Shown one piece after another: positions 1 through 7,170 of a DNA stretch of 64,000 nt; positions within the stretch are counted from its first letter, which is position 1, and each line of letters opens with the position of its first letter. Below the pieces are notes generated by a model. That model was not told the DNA's origin. It saw only the letters and a list, made by a program, of their open reading frames with translations, and made no database searches. The stretch comes from an uncultured Aequorivita sp. Its GTDB lineage: Bacteria; Bacteroidota; Bacteroidia; Flavobacteriales; Flavobacteriaceae. The stretch covers positions 1 to 64,000 of the forward strand of contig CAKZLK010000002.1 in the NCBI GenBank assembly GCA_937125455.1, written 5' to 3'. The translations under genes and the position numbers were made by a program.

Positions 1-57
1 ATTCTCAAGTGCCGCCCAATCCGCAAATACGAATATGTCAAATTTTCCTTTCGCCAT
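1..57 (-). CDS. HipA-family toxin, N-terminal fragment (runs off the window)
   Basis: The reverse strand from the ATG at 57 reads 19 codons beginning MAKGKFDIFVFADW and leaves the window. This opening resembles the start of HipA-type serine/threonine kinase toxins of Bacteroidota. It starts 5 bp after the stop of the upstream HTH gene, the usual order for an antitoxin-toxin operon. HipA kinases phosphorylate translation factors such as glutamyl-tRNA synthetase and induce growth arrest. Only the first beta strand is visible, so whether the toxin is intact cannot be judged. The call rests on this short match plus the neighbour. Confidence 0.6.
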   Translation of the reverse strand, partial: MAKGKFDIFVFADWAALEN

Positions 58-62
58 ATCAT

Positions 63-350
63 TTACAATAGATCAAGATCCTGAAGCTTCCTGCCGAACG
101 CATCATCCACTGCCAACTTTAAAAAATCATCCTGCAAGTTCAGCACTCTAAAGACATTAAAGTACAATCCTATAGCAACTGCTGGATCGCCTTTTTCTAT
201 ACGGTATAATGTAGTCCTGTGAATACCTGCCCGCTCAGAAACTTGTTCTGTAGTGAGTTTCCTCCTTTTACGTGCAAGCTTTATATTTTCCCCAATCTGA
301 CTGAAAATTTTTCGATGTTTCGGGAGTACTATCGCTTTTTTAGAACTCAT
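63..350 (-). CDS. HipB-like XRE-family antitoxin / transcriptional regulator
   Basis: The 95-aa protein has a Cro/C1-type helix-turn-helix at about residues 20-75 (IGENIKLARKRRKLTTEQV, then SERAGIHRTTLYRIEKGDP). The basic N-terminus is typical of flavobacterial HipB-like antitoxins. It lies directly upstream of the HipA-type start at position 57, so the two probably form a type II toxin-antitoxin operon in which this protein neutralizes the kinase and represses its own promoter. A TATATTTG -7 box sits about 20 bp upstream of the start. It could equally be called simply an XRE regulator; the HipA neighbour favours the antitoxin reading. Confidence 0.8.
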   Translation of the reverse strand: MSSKKAIVLPKHRKIFSQIGENIKLARKRRKLTTEQVSERAGIHRTTLYRIEKGDPAVAIGLYFNVFRVLNLQDDFLKLAVDDAFGRKLQDLDLL

Positions 351-368
351 AATGATGCTTATTTACAA

Positions 369-376
369 CAAATATA
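369..376 (-). promoter_or_regulatory. Predicted -7 box of the hipB-hipA operon
   Basis: The reverse strand reads TATATTTG, an exact match to the flavobacterial TAnnTTTG -7 consensus. Transcription would start near 363, about 12 nt before the HTH start codon. No TTG -33 box is found at the usual 19-21 nt spacing. TACAA and TTGTA half-sites flank the box and could bind the HTH protein, which is only inference. Confidence 0.45.
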
Positions 377-533
377 GTTCTTTTGTATTTAATAAGAAAC
401 ATAAATAGGGGTATTGATAATTTGCAGCTTGCTGTCAAAAACTTCTTATTACAATCCTTCAGAAGTTTTTATTTGTATTCTATAAAATTATTTTCTACTT
501 CATTTTAAAAATGAGACAAAAAAGAAACTCAAA

Positions 534-2117
534 TTAATTTATGAAAATTGATTTTGCTTCTTTGTATATTTTTTCAAAGTTAGATTCTAAATCAGCCGCT
601 GTATAATTATGAATTTTAGTAGGTAATTGCCTTTCAATTTTGGAAAGTTTAAACTGCACCTTCTTATCCTTCCCATCCGCATAGGTTATAAACTCGCCCT
701 GTTTCAACCTGAAAAAAACATCCGCCCTTATTTTAGGAATATCTCTTTCCCCTGTAGTAATCCTTGTGTCAAAATTGAGATTGTGGCCACGATTAACACT
801 TGTAGTTTCTTTCTTTACGATTTCAAAAAAACGTTCGTAGTATTTAGCCGTGTCCGGATCGTTTACCTTTCCAAAGAACTGATAGGAAAGGTTGCTTAAT
901 ATTGCTTTGCTCGCCTTATCTCCATACATCATATCGTTCTGTATCTTATCCTGCATCACATAGATCGTTGCAATGTCATAGCTTCGTAATGTTGCTGGTA
1001 TGCGGTGCATATTCAATAATCTTATGGTTGGGGCTTCCTCCATCATCAAAAAGGAAGGAAGCGAGTTTCGAACACTCATTTGCTTGGTGATTGTATGGAT
1101 TATAGTAGCAATTACTGGGGAATAGGCGGTTTCAAATTTCGGGTTGTTCACTACAGAGATCACCGCAGGATTATTCTTGTTGTTTATGTTGAGTGGAACT
1201 TCATCCGCGGAAAGTGCCAAAAATATCCGTTGGGTACTTATGCGCTTGAGGGCATTGGCCAATGTACTCTTTACCCCTGCAGTCTGCCTCTCCGATTCCT
1301 TTCCGCTTATAAAGGCATCAGCCATTGCCCTGGAAGTGGTATTTGAACTTAAAAAAGCGACCAAGCTTTCGGTGTCAAGATATTGATAGATTGCGATAAG
1401 ATGTGGCAATGTGCAGTACTGCGGATAGGAGGTTCGAAGTTTCCAGATAAGTCCCCCGATCAATCCTTCGGCAGCATCATTAAAGAATTTTGTGCTTCCA
1501 GTGGTGCCAGATTCCCTTTGTTCTAGAAGATTCTCAACAAGAACCCGGGAAACCTCGTTAACGCTTTCCTCGTTTTCAAGATATCTTGGAGCAATGGGAT
1601 TTACTCGATGAATTATTCTGTCCATGGAAACGATATAAAAAGGAACATCAGAATCCCTAAAAAGCGGATAGGCCATTTCAGTGATTTCAAAATCCTTGTA
1701 ATCGTGGATTACACCGCAGAAAGAATACTTTTTAAAATGCTTTAGAAAACCATATACTACACTTTCAGTCTTACCGCTTCCAGCCGCTCCAATTATTGAT
1801 GCTCCCCTCTTTATGTTTAGTATTTTGAAACTACCGTGTTTCAATTTGAAATGGACCTCATATTTGGAACCAGCATTTGATGAATTATCCTCCTTTTGAA
1901 AGAAGACAAAGAGTATTGTATTCAGCAACAATATTGGACAACCAAAATATAAAAGAGAATTTGTCAAGCCAATAGAACCCGTTATAAAGTACACCAACGA
2001 AACAATTATAACCAAGTTAATCCAAAAGGCAAATCTGATCATTCGAAAGATGCCATAAAAAATCAAACTGGCCATAGCGATGACTGCAATGATCATTATC
2101 GGATTATTAAAGTCCAT
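534..2117 (-). CDS. mobC: Type IV coupling protein-like mobilization ATPase (MobC / BfmC-like)
   Basis: The 527-aa protein starts with hydrophobic segments (about residues 5-80, membrane anchor) followed by a VirD4/TraG-type P-loop domain. Walker A GAAGSGKT is at about residues 109-116 and Walker B FLMMEEAP at about 355. Such proteins bring the relaxase-DNA complex to a conjugation pore and drive DNA transfer by ATP hydrolysis. It is last in a three-gene leftward cassette (BfmA/BtgA, relaxase, coupling protein); the gap to the relaxase is 11 bp. The combination is typical of Bacteroidota mobilizable elements that borrow a helper's mating channel, since no mating-pair-formation genes are visible here. 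Confidence 0.88.
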   Translation of the reverse strand: MDFNNPIMIIAVIAMASLIFYGIFRMIRFAFWINLVIIVSLVYFITGSIGLTNSLLYFGCPILLLNTILFVFFQKEDNSSNAGSKYEVHFKLKHGSFKILNIKRGASIIGAAGSGKTESVVYGFLKHFKKYSFCGVIHDYKDFEITEMAYPLFRDSDVPFYIVSMDRIIHRVNPIAPRYLENEESVNEVSRVLVENLLEQRESGTTGSTKFFNDAAEGLIGGLIWKLRTSYPQYCTLPHLIAIYQYLDTESLVAFLSSNTTSRAMADAFISGKESERQTAGVKSTLANALKRISTQRIFLALSADEVPLNINNKNNPAVISVVNNPKFETAYSPVIATIIHTITKQMSVRNSLPSFLMMEEAPTIRLLNMHRIPATLRSYDIATIYVMQDKIQNDMMYGDKASKAILSNLSYQFFGKVNDPDTAKYYERFFEIVKKETTSVNRGHNLNFDTRITTGERDIPKIRADVFFRLKQGEFITYADGKDKKVQFKLSKIERQLPTKIHNYTAADLESNFEKIYKEAKSIFIN

Positions 2118-2128
2118 ATTTTTAAAAA

Positions 2129-3157
2129 TTAGATTCCGATGGAGCTGGATTTGATTGCCACCTCCACTCCCCGTATCAGTCTGTTGAATACCTTTAATGC
2201 CAATTGTGCCGAGTTTGTTGGAATGCTTTGGACTGGCATTCCGGATTCCCGTATCAATTTAAAGGCAATGACTTTTTCATTGGTAGGCAATTGCAATAAT
2301 GCAGAAAAATAGAAATTCGGGTTTTTTATGAAATCCTTTCTAGCTTGGTAGGTTTCCACAAAATTTCGTTGGTATGCGAAAGTCCTATCAAAAGTTTGTT
2401 CTGCTTTAGTAAAAAATTGATCTCGGTCAAAACCGCGCTTGACAATCTTGCCATTCATCATTACCTCGGAGGATTTGTATTTGCTCCCCGGAGAAAGACT
2501 GAAAGAATTTGAAGCATCCTTTCTGCTTACGATGATATGGATGTGGCTTTGGTTACCTTCCTTCTTCATCCCCCTGACAATTCGTTGACCATTTTGCTGG
2601 TGGGGAGCTTCACGTTCCAGTTTGATTATTTCCCTTTCCAGCGCTTTGATACTTCCCTCCTTTTCCCCAGCTTGGATTGTTCGTATTTCTTTTTCTAGCT
2701 TAAGTATTTTGGTTGCAAACGGCTGGTTCTCCCGAATTTGAAAATCCGAACCTTTAAAAGTGCGTTGGTGTTCAATTTTCGCATAGTATTTTATATCATC
2801 AATACTGATAGGCTTGCCGTTTATCTCTCGGTTAAAACATTTCACATAATCTTTCATCAATTCCCGGGTGTATTTTTTTAGATCCTCGCTACTGCTCTGC
2901 AAACGTTTCAGTTCATACTTTGAGGGACTGACCGTAATGGAATAAAATTTCGGTTCTATCTTTTTAAGTTTGGCGGCGTTGCCATCAATTTCTTTCACCA
3001 CATCCTTTGCCGATATTTTGTCCTCATATTGATTGAAAAAGAATTCCTCATTTCCGGGATCAAGACCTTGGTTTTCCTTTTCAAGATATTCAACAAAAGC
3101 AATAGAACTCTGTGAATAATTGTCTCCCAATTTTTGAGGTGTTATAGTGACATGCAT
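2129..3157 (-). CDS. mobB: MobB-like relaxase (DUF5712 family)
   Basis: The 342-aa protein opens with MHVTITPQKLGDNYSQSSIAF and has an HxHxxVSRKD motif (SHIHIIVSRKD, about residues 210-220). These features fit DUF5712 / MobB-type relaxases, which nick oriT and stay covalently bound to the transferred strand. The His-hydrophobic-His pair would bind the catalytic metal. A coiled-coil stretch rich in Glu and Lys occupies about residues 155-190. It lies between the BfmA/BtgA gene and the coupling ATPase, 17 and 11 bp away. The catalytic tyrosine cannot be assigned from sequence reading alone. Confidence 0.85.
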   Translation of the reverse strand: MHVTITPQKLGDNYSQSSIAFVEYLEKENQGLDPGNEEFFFNQYEDKISAKDVVKEIDGNAAKLKKIEPKFYSITVSPSKYELKRLQSSSEDLKKYTRELMKDYVKCFNREINGKPISIDDIKYYAKIEHQRTFKGSDFQIRENQPFATKILKLEKEIRTIQAGEKEGSIKALEREIIKLEREAPHQQNGQRIVRGMKKEGNQSHIHIIVSRKDASNSFSLSPGSKYKSSEVMMNGKIVKRGFDRDQFFTKAEQTFDRTFAYQRNFVETYQARKDFIKNPNFYFSALLQLPTNEKVIAFKLIRESGMPVQSIPTNSAQLALKVFNRLIRGVEVAIKSSSIGI

Positions 3158-3174
3158 ACTATCCAGTATTAATT

Positions 3175-3555
3175 TTAATCCTTGCGTTCCTGATATTTTA
3201 CAGATTTTTCCTCCAACTGTTTCTTTTCCAAAATGAGGGGTTTTTCATTTGTTATGGACTCCTCAAAAAGGGATAGTATCATCGCGGCCGTTGGCTTTGT
3301 CTGTGTCTTTTCCACATCCCTCATAATAGCTATTACCGCATTTATACGTTTCATAATCCGTACTTCCGAAGCCATCAAATTTGGCCCCAGAGATTCCATG
3401 GGGGAAATACCATGGTCACGGAAGAACTCCAGCATCAGCAAGAGGGTCATGGACTGTGATTTTGAAATCGACCTACAGTAGTTCCTAAATTTAATGGCCA
3501 CAGACTGCTTGATACTCAAGCTCTCGAACCGTTCTTTTTCATATCCTTTGTCCAT
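3175..3555 (-). CDS. BfmA/BtgA family mobilization protein
   Basis: The 126-aa protein carries an early RHH-like segment (ESLSIKQSVAIKFRNYCRSI, about residues 11-30) and matches the overall shape of BfmA/BtgA accessory mobilization proteins of Bacteroidota. These bind oriT-proximal DNA and help the relaxase form the relaxosome. It is first in the leftward mobilization cassette. The 390-bp gene-free region upstream is the natural place for oriT. The C-terminal 25 residues are Lys/Glu-rich. Confidence 0.82.
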   Translation of the reverse strand: MDKGYEKERFESLSIKQSVAIKFRNYCRSISKSQSMTLLLMLEFFRDHGISPMESLGPNLMASEVRIMKRINAVIAIMRDVEKTQTKPTAAMILSLFEESITNEKPLILEKKQLEEKSVKYQERKD

Positions 3556-3945
3556 TTTTCCGTGAAAAATTTGTTGATTTCTTTTAAGTGCAGGCTTTTT
3601 TTCGTGATATATAAGTACCTCCCAGATTTTTCAAAAGTCCCATAATAACGCTAAATCCTGTAAATCAATATTTTAAAAAATATTTGAAATAATTAACATC
3701 GCGCAGCGTGTTATCCTCTTGCTTCTCCAATTTGTCCGCGCGCGGACAAAATTTTAGAACTTATCCAAAGAAAATTAGATGTCTTTTTCGAAGCTTAAAA
3801 TTGATTGATTCATTTTGTGATATTCAATTTTGACAATGGATATTTTCCTCAGTAAATAGGCAATTCAGTTGTGAATTTTTCAATGGATTACTTACAAAAA
3901 AGAGACCCTTGAAATTTCAAAGGCCTTTTCATTTTGTTCAACTCG
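3556..3945. other. Gene-free region upstream of the mobilization cassette, candidate oriT region
   Basis: These 390 bp have no convincing ORF on either strand. The left two-thirds contains a 20-bp perfect palindrome (3731-3750) in otherwise AT-rich DNA. The right end contains a TTGAAATTTCAA palindrome at about 3910. The position just upstream of bfmA-mobB-mobC is where an origin of transfer normally sits in such elements, but I see no recognised nic consensus. Confidence 0.35.
3731..3750. repeat. 20-bp GC-rich perfect palindrome
   Basis: The sequence TTTGTCCGCGCGCGGACAAA is its own reverse complement. It lies 176 bp upstream of the BfmA/BtgA start. A GC-rich palindrome in AT-rich surroundings next to mobilization genes could be a relaxosome or repressor binding site, or part of oriT. 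Function is inferred only from position. Confidence 0.6.
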
Positions 3946-4143
3946 TTACATATTGAATACAAAATCATAGCTGTAAAGATTTCGCTGTGCTTCCTCTTCC
4001 AGCATCTTATCAAAATCAATATGATTTTCATCGGCATAGTTTCGGATATCATCCCCAAACCGCTCTTGGATTTCCATTTTGGAATTTTCCAAAAGTTGTG
4101 TTTGGGTTTCCTCGTTCAAGTTTGAATAATTAAGATAAATCAT
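3946..4143 (-). CDS. Small conserved hypothetical protein of mobile elements
   Basis: The 65-aa acidic protein (MIYLNYSNLNEETQTQLLEN at the start, YSYDFVFNM at the end) resembles short proteins that recur in flavobacterial integrative elements, usually beside SSB and DUF6876 genes. No catalytic motif or membrane segment is visible. It is the last gene of a leftward group with DUF6876 and ssb, 17 bp after the DUF6876 gene. Function unknown. Confidence 0.65.
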   Translation of the reverse strand: MIYLNYSNLNEETQTQLLENSKMEIQERFGDDIRNYADENHIDFDKMLEEEAQRNLYSYDFVFNM

Positions 4144-4160
4144 AACTCACGTTTTAAAAC

Positions 4161-4586
4161 TTAATATTCACTTGGCAACAAGAGTGTATTGTCAATAAAA
4201 TAAAGACGAAGTTCATCAAGTGGAAAATCCGTTGCTCTGTATTTATGTGTTTCCAATACAGTACCATTTCCATCACCATAGGTAATGGTTGCCTGACATC
4301 CTAATCTTGCCTGTTCCTCTTCCGATAACTTTTTAAAGTCAATGGTTATAAAATAGCTTTTTTCCATTAGGCTTTTTGCTATTATAGAAGTATCCGTGAC
4401 CAGCCAAAAACATTCAGCGGCTTCTGCCAAATACTTTATTCCGTTGGTAAATCGGGTGCGTGTCAATGGGATTTGGTAGAACATATCTGTTCCAGAAAAA
4501 TGTTGTAATCCCTGTTTTATTTCGTTAACTTGTACATTACTCATTCGCGAGTATTTATTTTGGTATTCGTGAATCTGCGATTTCAT
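4161..4586 (-). CDS. DUF6876 family protein
   Basis: The 141-aa protein has the pattern LQHFSGTDMFYQIPLTRTRF, then GIKYLAEAAECFWLVTD, which fits DUF6876, a family of unknown function common in Bacteroidota mobile elements. It is soluble by appearance. It is encoded in the same direction as the downstream 65-aa gene and the upstream ssb gene, but separated from ssb by 79 bp holding a strong hairpin. Family assignment is from memory of conserved positions. Confidence 0.72.
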   Translation of the reverse strand: MKSQIHEYQNKYSRMSNVQVNEIKQGLQHFSGTDMFYQIPLTRTRFTNGIKYLAEAAECFWLVTDTSIIAKSLMEKSYFITIDFKKLSEEEQARLGCQATITYGDGNGTVLETHKYRATDFPLDELRLYFIDNTLLLPSEY

Positions 4587-4616
4587 TGTAATTTCGATTT
4601 AGAAGTTAATAATGAA

Positions 4617-4652
4617 TAAGAGGGCGTTGGTTTGGTCGCGAACGCCCTCTTA
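4617..4652 (-). terminator. 12-bp perfect stem hairpin between ssb and the DUF6876 gene
   Basis: TAAGAGGGCGTT (4617-4628) pairs exactly with AACGCCCTCTTA (4641-4652) around a 12-nt loop. It begins 14 bp after the ssb stop and ends 31 bp before the DUF6876 start. The downstream strand is AT-rich but lacks a long U tract, so it may attenuate, stabilise an mRNA end or serve as a processing site rather than being a classical terminator. Confidence 0.5.
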
Positions 4653-4665
4653 CATTTTACCGCTG

Positions 4666-5019
4666 TTATTCAGCGTTTCCGTTGTCCTTGGCACCAAGCA
4701 ACAGGATTTCATCGGCTACCACTTCGGTAAGATATCGTTTCTCTCCTGCCCCGGTTTCATAGGAGCGGGAGGTCAATTTGCCGGCTATGGCAATTTCCTT
4801 TCCCTTGCCCACGTATTCCGCTACGATTTCGGCAATCTTGCCCCAGGCAACAATATTGTGCCATTGGGTGTTCTGCACTTTTTCTCCATCTGAATTTTTA
4901 TAAAATTCATTGGTTGCAAGTGAAAAGTTTGCGACTTTTTTGCCGCTCTCTAGAGTCTTGGTTTCGGGGGCATTGCCCACGTTCCCCATAAGCTGTACTT
5001 TGTTTTTAAGAGTACTCAT
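4666..5019 (-). CDS. ssb: Single-stranded DNA-binding protein (mobile-element copy)
   Basis: The 117-aa protein has a full OB fold: MSTLKNKVQLMGNVGNAPET, then KKVANFSLATNEFYKN, NTQWHNIVAWGKIAEIVAEYVGKGKEIAIAGKLTSRSY. It lacks the long Gly/Pro/Gln-rich tail with an acidic tip found in housekeeping SSB, as is usual for short copies on Bacteroidota integrative elements. It would coat single-stranded DNA during transfer or replication of the element. It lies 12 bp downstream of the 79-aa ORF and before the hairpin at 4617-4652. Confidence 0.93.
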   Translation of the reverse strand: MSTLKNKVQLMGNVGNAPETKTLESGKKVANFSLATNEFYKNSDGEKVQNTQWHNIVAWGKIAEIVAEYVGKGKEIAIAGKLTSRSYETGAGEKRYLTEVVADEILLLGAKDNGNAE

Positions 5020-5031
5020 GATTGAAAAAAT

Positions 5032-5271
5032 TTAAGGATTAATTAAAATACCATCCGAACCCTTCGGATAGTTTGCGTTTCTATTTTTTTGAAGTGATTT
5101 ACTTATTATATCCAAAGCGTTTTCCTCTTTTTGTTTTTTTAACTTTGTTTCCGCTTCCCTTTTATTGATTTCGTAAGATTCCATAATTTCCGTTTTAGAT
5201 TTACTTCCCATAGAGCCGTCGCTGTTACCTTTTTTTGTTGCTGATACATTTTCAATATTTGGAATTAACAA
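5032..5271 (-). CDS. Small Lys/Glu-rich hypothetical protein, possibly truncated by a DNA inversion
   Basis: The 79-aa frame starts at TTG 5271; an ATG at 5211 would give 59 aa. The body (about residues 20-60) is a charged helix rich in Glu, Lys and Ala. Its last in-frame homology is the motif QKNRNANY, encoded inside the left inverted repeat (5070-5096). The remaining 11 residues (ending GILINP) look like accidental read-through. On the plus strand the right repeat encodes KNRNANY followed by a good-looking C-terminal sequence. Flipping the segment between the repeats would join this N-terminal part to that C-terminal part in frame. Function unknown. Confidence 0.5.
   Translation of the reverse strand: MLIPNIENVSATKKGNSDGSMGSKSKTEIMESYEINKREAETKLKKQKEENALDIISKSLQKNRNANYPKGSDGILINP
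5070..5096 (-). repeat. Left arm of a 26-bp inverted repeat
   Basis: The reverse complement, CTTCAAAAAAATAGAAACGC plus AAACTAT, matches 5976-6001 except for one base in the A run (7 A here, 6 A there). The arms are about 880 bp apart in opposite orientation. Both arms encode RNANY in the same reading phase. Confidence 0.8.
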
Positions 5272-5539
5272 GGACTTATAAAAGTGAGCCCGCGACCGGT
5301 TATGCAGTCCGTTTAACTTCCAAATGTTGGTATTTTGCTGTCAAAAAAAGGTAGGGACAGTGGCGGTTCGGGAAGTCCCTAAAGAACGTATGTGAGATAC
5401 TTAAATCAAGGGAAGTGGGAACAAACGCAGAAATATCAATTCCGAACGGGCGGACTCCGTGCCCAATTTATGGTTGTAATGTAGCGTTCCTCCCAGTTTA
5501 CAGGAGGGTTAGTGCAATGGAAAGCAGAAATTGGGGACG

Positions 5540-5691
5540 GTGTCCAAGACCTTGGTAGTGAAGCTCTTTTCCCGAAATTAAGCTTTTCGCGGAATGTAGG
5601 GGAAAGTGCTGAACGGGATTTAAAAGCTGTATTTTATTATTGGCAGAATTTAAAACGGACTTAATTTCAAAGATGGAGATGGAATGGAGTT
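5540..5691. repeat. Imperfect direct repeat, copy 1 (about 152 bp)
   Basis: Starts GTGTCCAAGACCTTG and ends GGAATGGAGTTT. It aligns over its whole length with 5759-5910, sharing blocks such as GAAGCTCTTTTCC, GAAAGTGCTGAACGG and CGGACTTAA. The repeat period is 219 bp. No ORF, tRNA or CRISPR-like organisation fits. Confidence 0.65.
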
Positions 5692-5758
5692 TGGCCGCTT
5701 TCCGAATTTTCTCGGGAATGAGCGGACAAGTGGAATGGAAGTCGGAATCTTTGGAGTT

Positions 5759-5910
5759 GTGTCCAAGATATTTGAATTGAAGCTCTTTTCCAGAAATGGA
5801 GTCTTTCAAGGGATGTAGGTGAAAGTGCTGAACGGTTTACTAAAACAAAACTTGATTTTTAGAAGGATTTAGAGCGGACTTAACTTCAAAGTTGGAAATG
5901 TAATGGAGTT
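5759..5910. repeat. Imperfect direct repeat, copy 2 (about 152 bp)
   Basis: Starts GTGTCCAAGATATTTG and ends TAATGGAGTT. It is the second copy of the repeat at 5540-5691, clearly diverged by substitutions and small indels. It ends 16 bp before the open frame of the truncated gene fragment at 5927. Confidence 0.65.
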
Positions 5911-5926
5911 ATTATCCTTATCATAA

Positions 5927-6160
5927 AAGTCAACGAAATTACGAACGAGGAATTTTATAACACAGAAGTATATACCTTCAAAAAATAGAAACGCAAACTA
6001 TACCGAGTTCAATATCAAGACCCGTTCCCTCTTCAACACGCAACGATTGTTGCGAAAGAAAGGCAAGGACCCAAATTCATCAAGGGATGACATTATTTCC
6101 CTGAACGGTCGGGTTATAAAAAAAGATGTTGCAGTTAATGAGGAATCTAAAGGCAAGTAA
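5927..6160 (+). pseudogene. C-terminal gene fragment without a start codon, joined to the right inverted repeat
   Basis: A 77-codon open frame without any ATG ends at TAA 6158-6160. The part from 5987 onward (RNANYTEFNIKTRSLFNTQR, then a basic Lys/Arg stretch and VIKKDVAVNEESKGK) looks like a genuine protein C-terminus. Upstream of the inverted repeat arm (5976-6001) the frame looks random. Its missing N-terminus is probably the reverse-strand ORF at 5032-5271, whose reading phase inside the repeat is identical. It is followed 5 bp later by the 51-aa gene, so it may once have been first in that operon. Confidence 0.55.
5976..6001 (+). repeat. Right arm of a 26-bp inverted repeat
   Basis: CTTCAAAAAATAGAAACGCA plus AACTAT, identical to the reverse complement of 5070-5096 apart from a one-base difference in the A run. 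It forms a potential recombination pair for inversion of the enclosed segment. Confidence 0.8.
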
Positions 6161-6165
6161 CCATT

Positions 6166-6321
6166 ATGGATTCTTATTTAGGTTTGTTCAGTGACAGACA
6201 GAAAGCCATTGATCATGCATCGTGGCTCAACTTCAAGTATCGCATCGCCAATATCAAGTTCGGGATCGTTCACGGTCCCGAAAATGATTGGGCGGTATTT
6301 TGTGCAAGCTACTGCCGATGA
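6166..6321 (+). CDS. Small hypothetical protein
   Basis: A 51-codon frame from ATG 6166 reads MDSYLGLFSDRQKAIDHASW and ends at TGA 6319-6321. It begins 5 bp after the stop of the upstream gene fragment, and the next ATG follows 1 bp after its stop, which suggests an operon with translational coupling. Composition is like a folded domain. No family recognised. It belongs with the mobile module by position. Confidence 0.45.
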   Translation: MDSYLGLFSDRQKAIDHASWLNFKYRIANIKFGIVHGPENDWAVFCASYCR

Positions 6322-6322
6322 A

Positions 6323-6595
6323 ATGGGACAGACGTTTTTGAATGTAATGCCAGATGACCATTCCAAGATGAGCTATTGTGATATTCGACACATTAGGATG
6401 GACAGAGAACCGCTTCCCCATTGGGAGGCCATTACGGGAATGTTCTCGGTTGCCGATGGGGAGATACTACGGTATCTCCTGCACGCAAAAGTGCCCATCG
6501 AGATGTTCGTAAGGCACGAGCTCGCATCACGTGGCTATGACAAAAACCACAGATGGTGCGGGTTTGATAAAGCTGAAGAGATTTGGCTAAAATAA
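6323..6595 (+). CDS. Small hypothetical protein
   Basis: A 90-aa frame from ATG 6323 (MGQTFLNVMPDDHSKMSYCD) to TAA 6595. I chose this start because the upstream extension of the frame overlaps the 51-aa gene out of frame and does not look coding. The C-terminus has a helical stretch (DGEILRYLLHAKVPIEMFVR) followed by GYDKNHRWCGFDKAEEIWL. It resembles small proteins of Bacteroidota mobile elements. No function assigned. A hairpin terminator follows at 6607-6636. Confidence 0.6.
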   Translation: MGQTFLNVMPDDHSKMSYCDIRHIRMDREPLPHWEAITGMFSVADGEILRYLLHAKVPIEMFVRHELASRGYDKNHRWCGFDKAEEIWLK

Positions 6596-6606
6596 TTGAA
6601 TATTTT

Positions 6607-6636
6607 AAACACCTTTCTTTTTGGAGGGGTGTTTTT
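6607..6636 (+). terminator. Rho-independent terminator-like hairpin
   Basis: AAACACC (6607-6613) pairs with GGTGTTT (6628-6634), followed by a short T run. It lies 11 bp after the stop of the 90-aa gene and closes the small rightward operon. Confidence 0.55.
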
Positions 6637-6697
6637 AAAATTTTACAGATTTGCCAAATTCTCCTGTCTGCTTTCTTCTAACACAGATACATTATAA

Positions 6698-6981
6698 TTA
6701 TTTCATAGTAGAAAAATCATACACTATAATATCCCGTTCTTCCAAGATATCTAAATAATCTTTGGTAGTGACTCCAGCCGCCATCCAGTGTAAGATAATT
6801 CATAAGACGTAAATTTCACCCTCAATGTTGGTGGTGTAACCTCCCCATCCGTACGCTCCCATAATCCAATAGGATCAGAAAAAAAGATAGAGTTATTAAA
6901 GGCAAACCTATAAGGCGTATATTCAAAAGCATCTTCTGCCATCTCGTCGATTACATTAAATCTTCCTATGGCAGGCTTATA
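6698..6981 (-). pseudogene. Displaced RHS core/tip fragment, frameshifted
   Basis: The reverse strand from 6981 reads YKPAIGRFNVIDEMAED, then YTPYRFAFNNSIFFSDPIGL, the hallmark end of an RHS-associated core just before a toxin tip. A TAA lies immediately upstream (6982-6984), so the fragment has no start. After about 45 residues the frame ends at TAG (6751-6753), but the alternative frame continues with GVTTKDYLDILEERDIIVYD to TAA 6698. A frameshift near 6795 therefore truncates the tip. It is the most distal and most decayed of the RHS tips downstream of the main RHS operon. Confidence 0.7.
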
Positions 6982-7170
6982 TTACCTAAAAACCATTGCG
7001 GACATTTTTAGAATAGTTCTGATTTTCAATTTTGGGTATTGATTGCCAATGATTTAAATAGTCCGAAAACATATCTTACACATTACCGAAAATAACATCT
7101 TGGCGTATTCCATACATTGTCGGGTCTTCAAATAGTCCAAAAAGACATTCTATCTGTTTTATAATTTCTA

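Larger units (their letters stand above)
5272..5926. other. Gene-free stretch between inverted repeat arms
   Basis: About 650 bp with no supported gene. It contains two diverged direct repeats (5540-5691 and 5759-5910). A 103-codon reverse-strand frame over the repeats is rejected as coding because it simply repeats the motif SGKEL-LGH from the DNA repeat. A small hairpin (CCTCC/GGAGG) lies at about 5490-5508. Confidence 0.5.

Noticed and set aside
4612-4893. 93-codon plus-strand frame
   Set aside because: Antisense shadow of ssb; the SSB OB fold on the reverse strand is unambiguous.
5498-5809. 103-codon reverse-strand frame with internal repeats
   Set aside because: Its protein repeat (SGKEL to LGH) just mirrors the diverged DNA repeat at 5540-5910, and the second copy is interrupted; no family or start context supports it.
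6191-6322. N-terminal extension of the 90-aa protein to 6191
   Set aside because: It overlaps the better 51-codon frame starting at ATG 6166 and its sequence (Ser/Ile-rich) looks like an out-of-frame reading.
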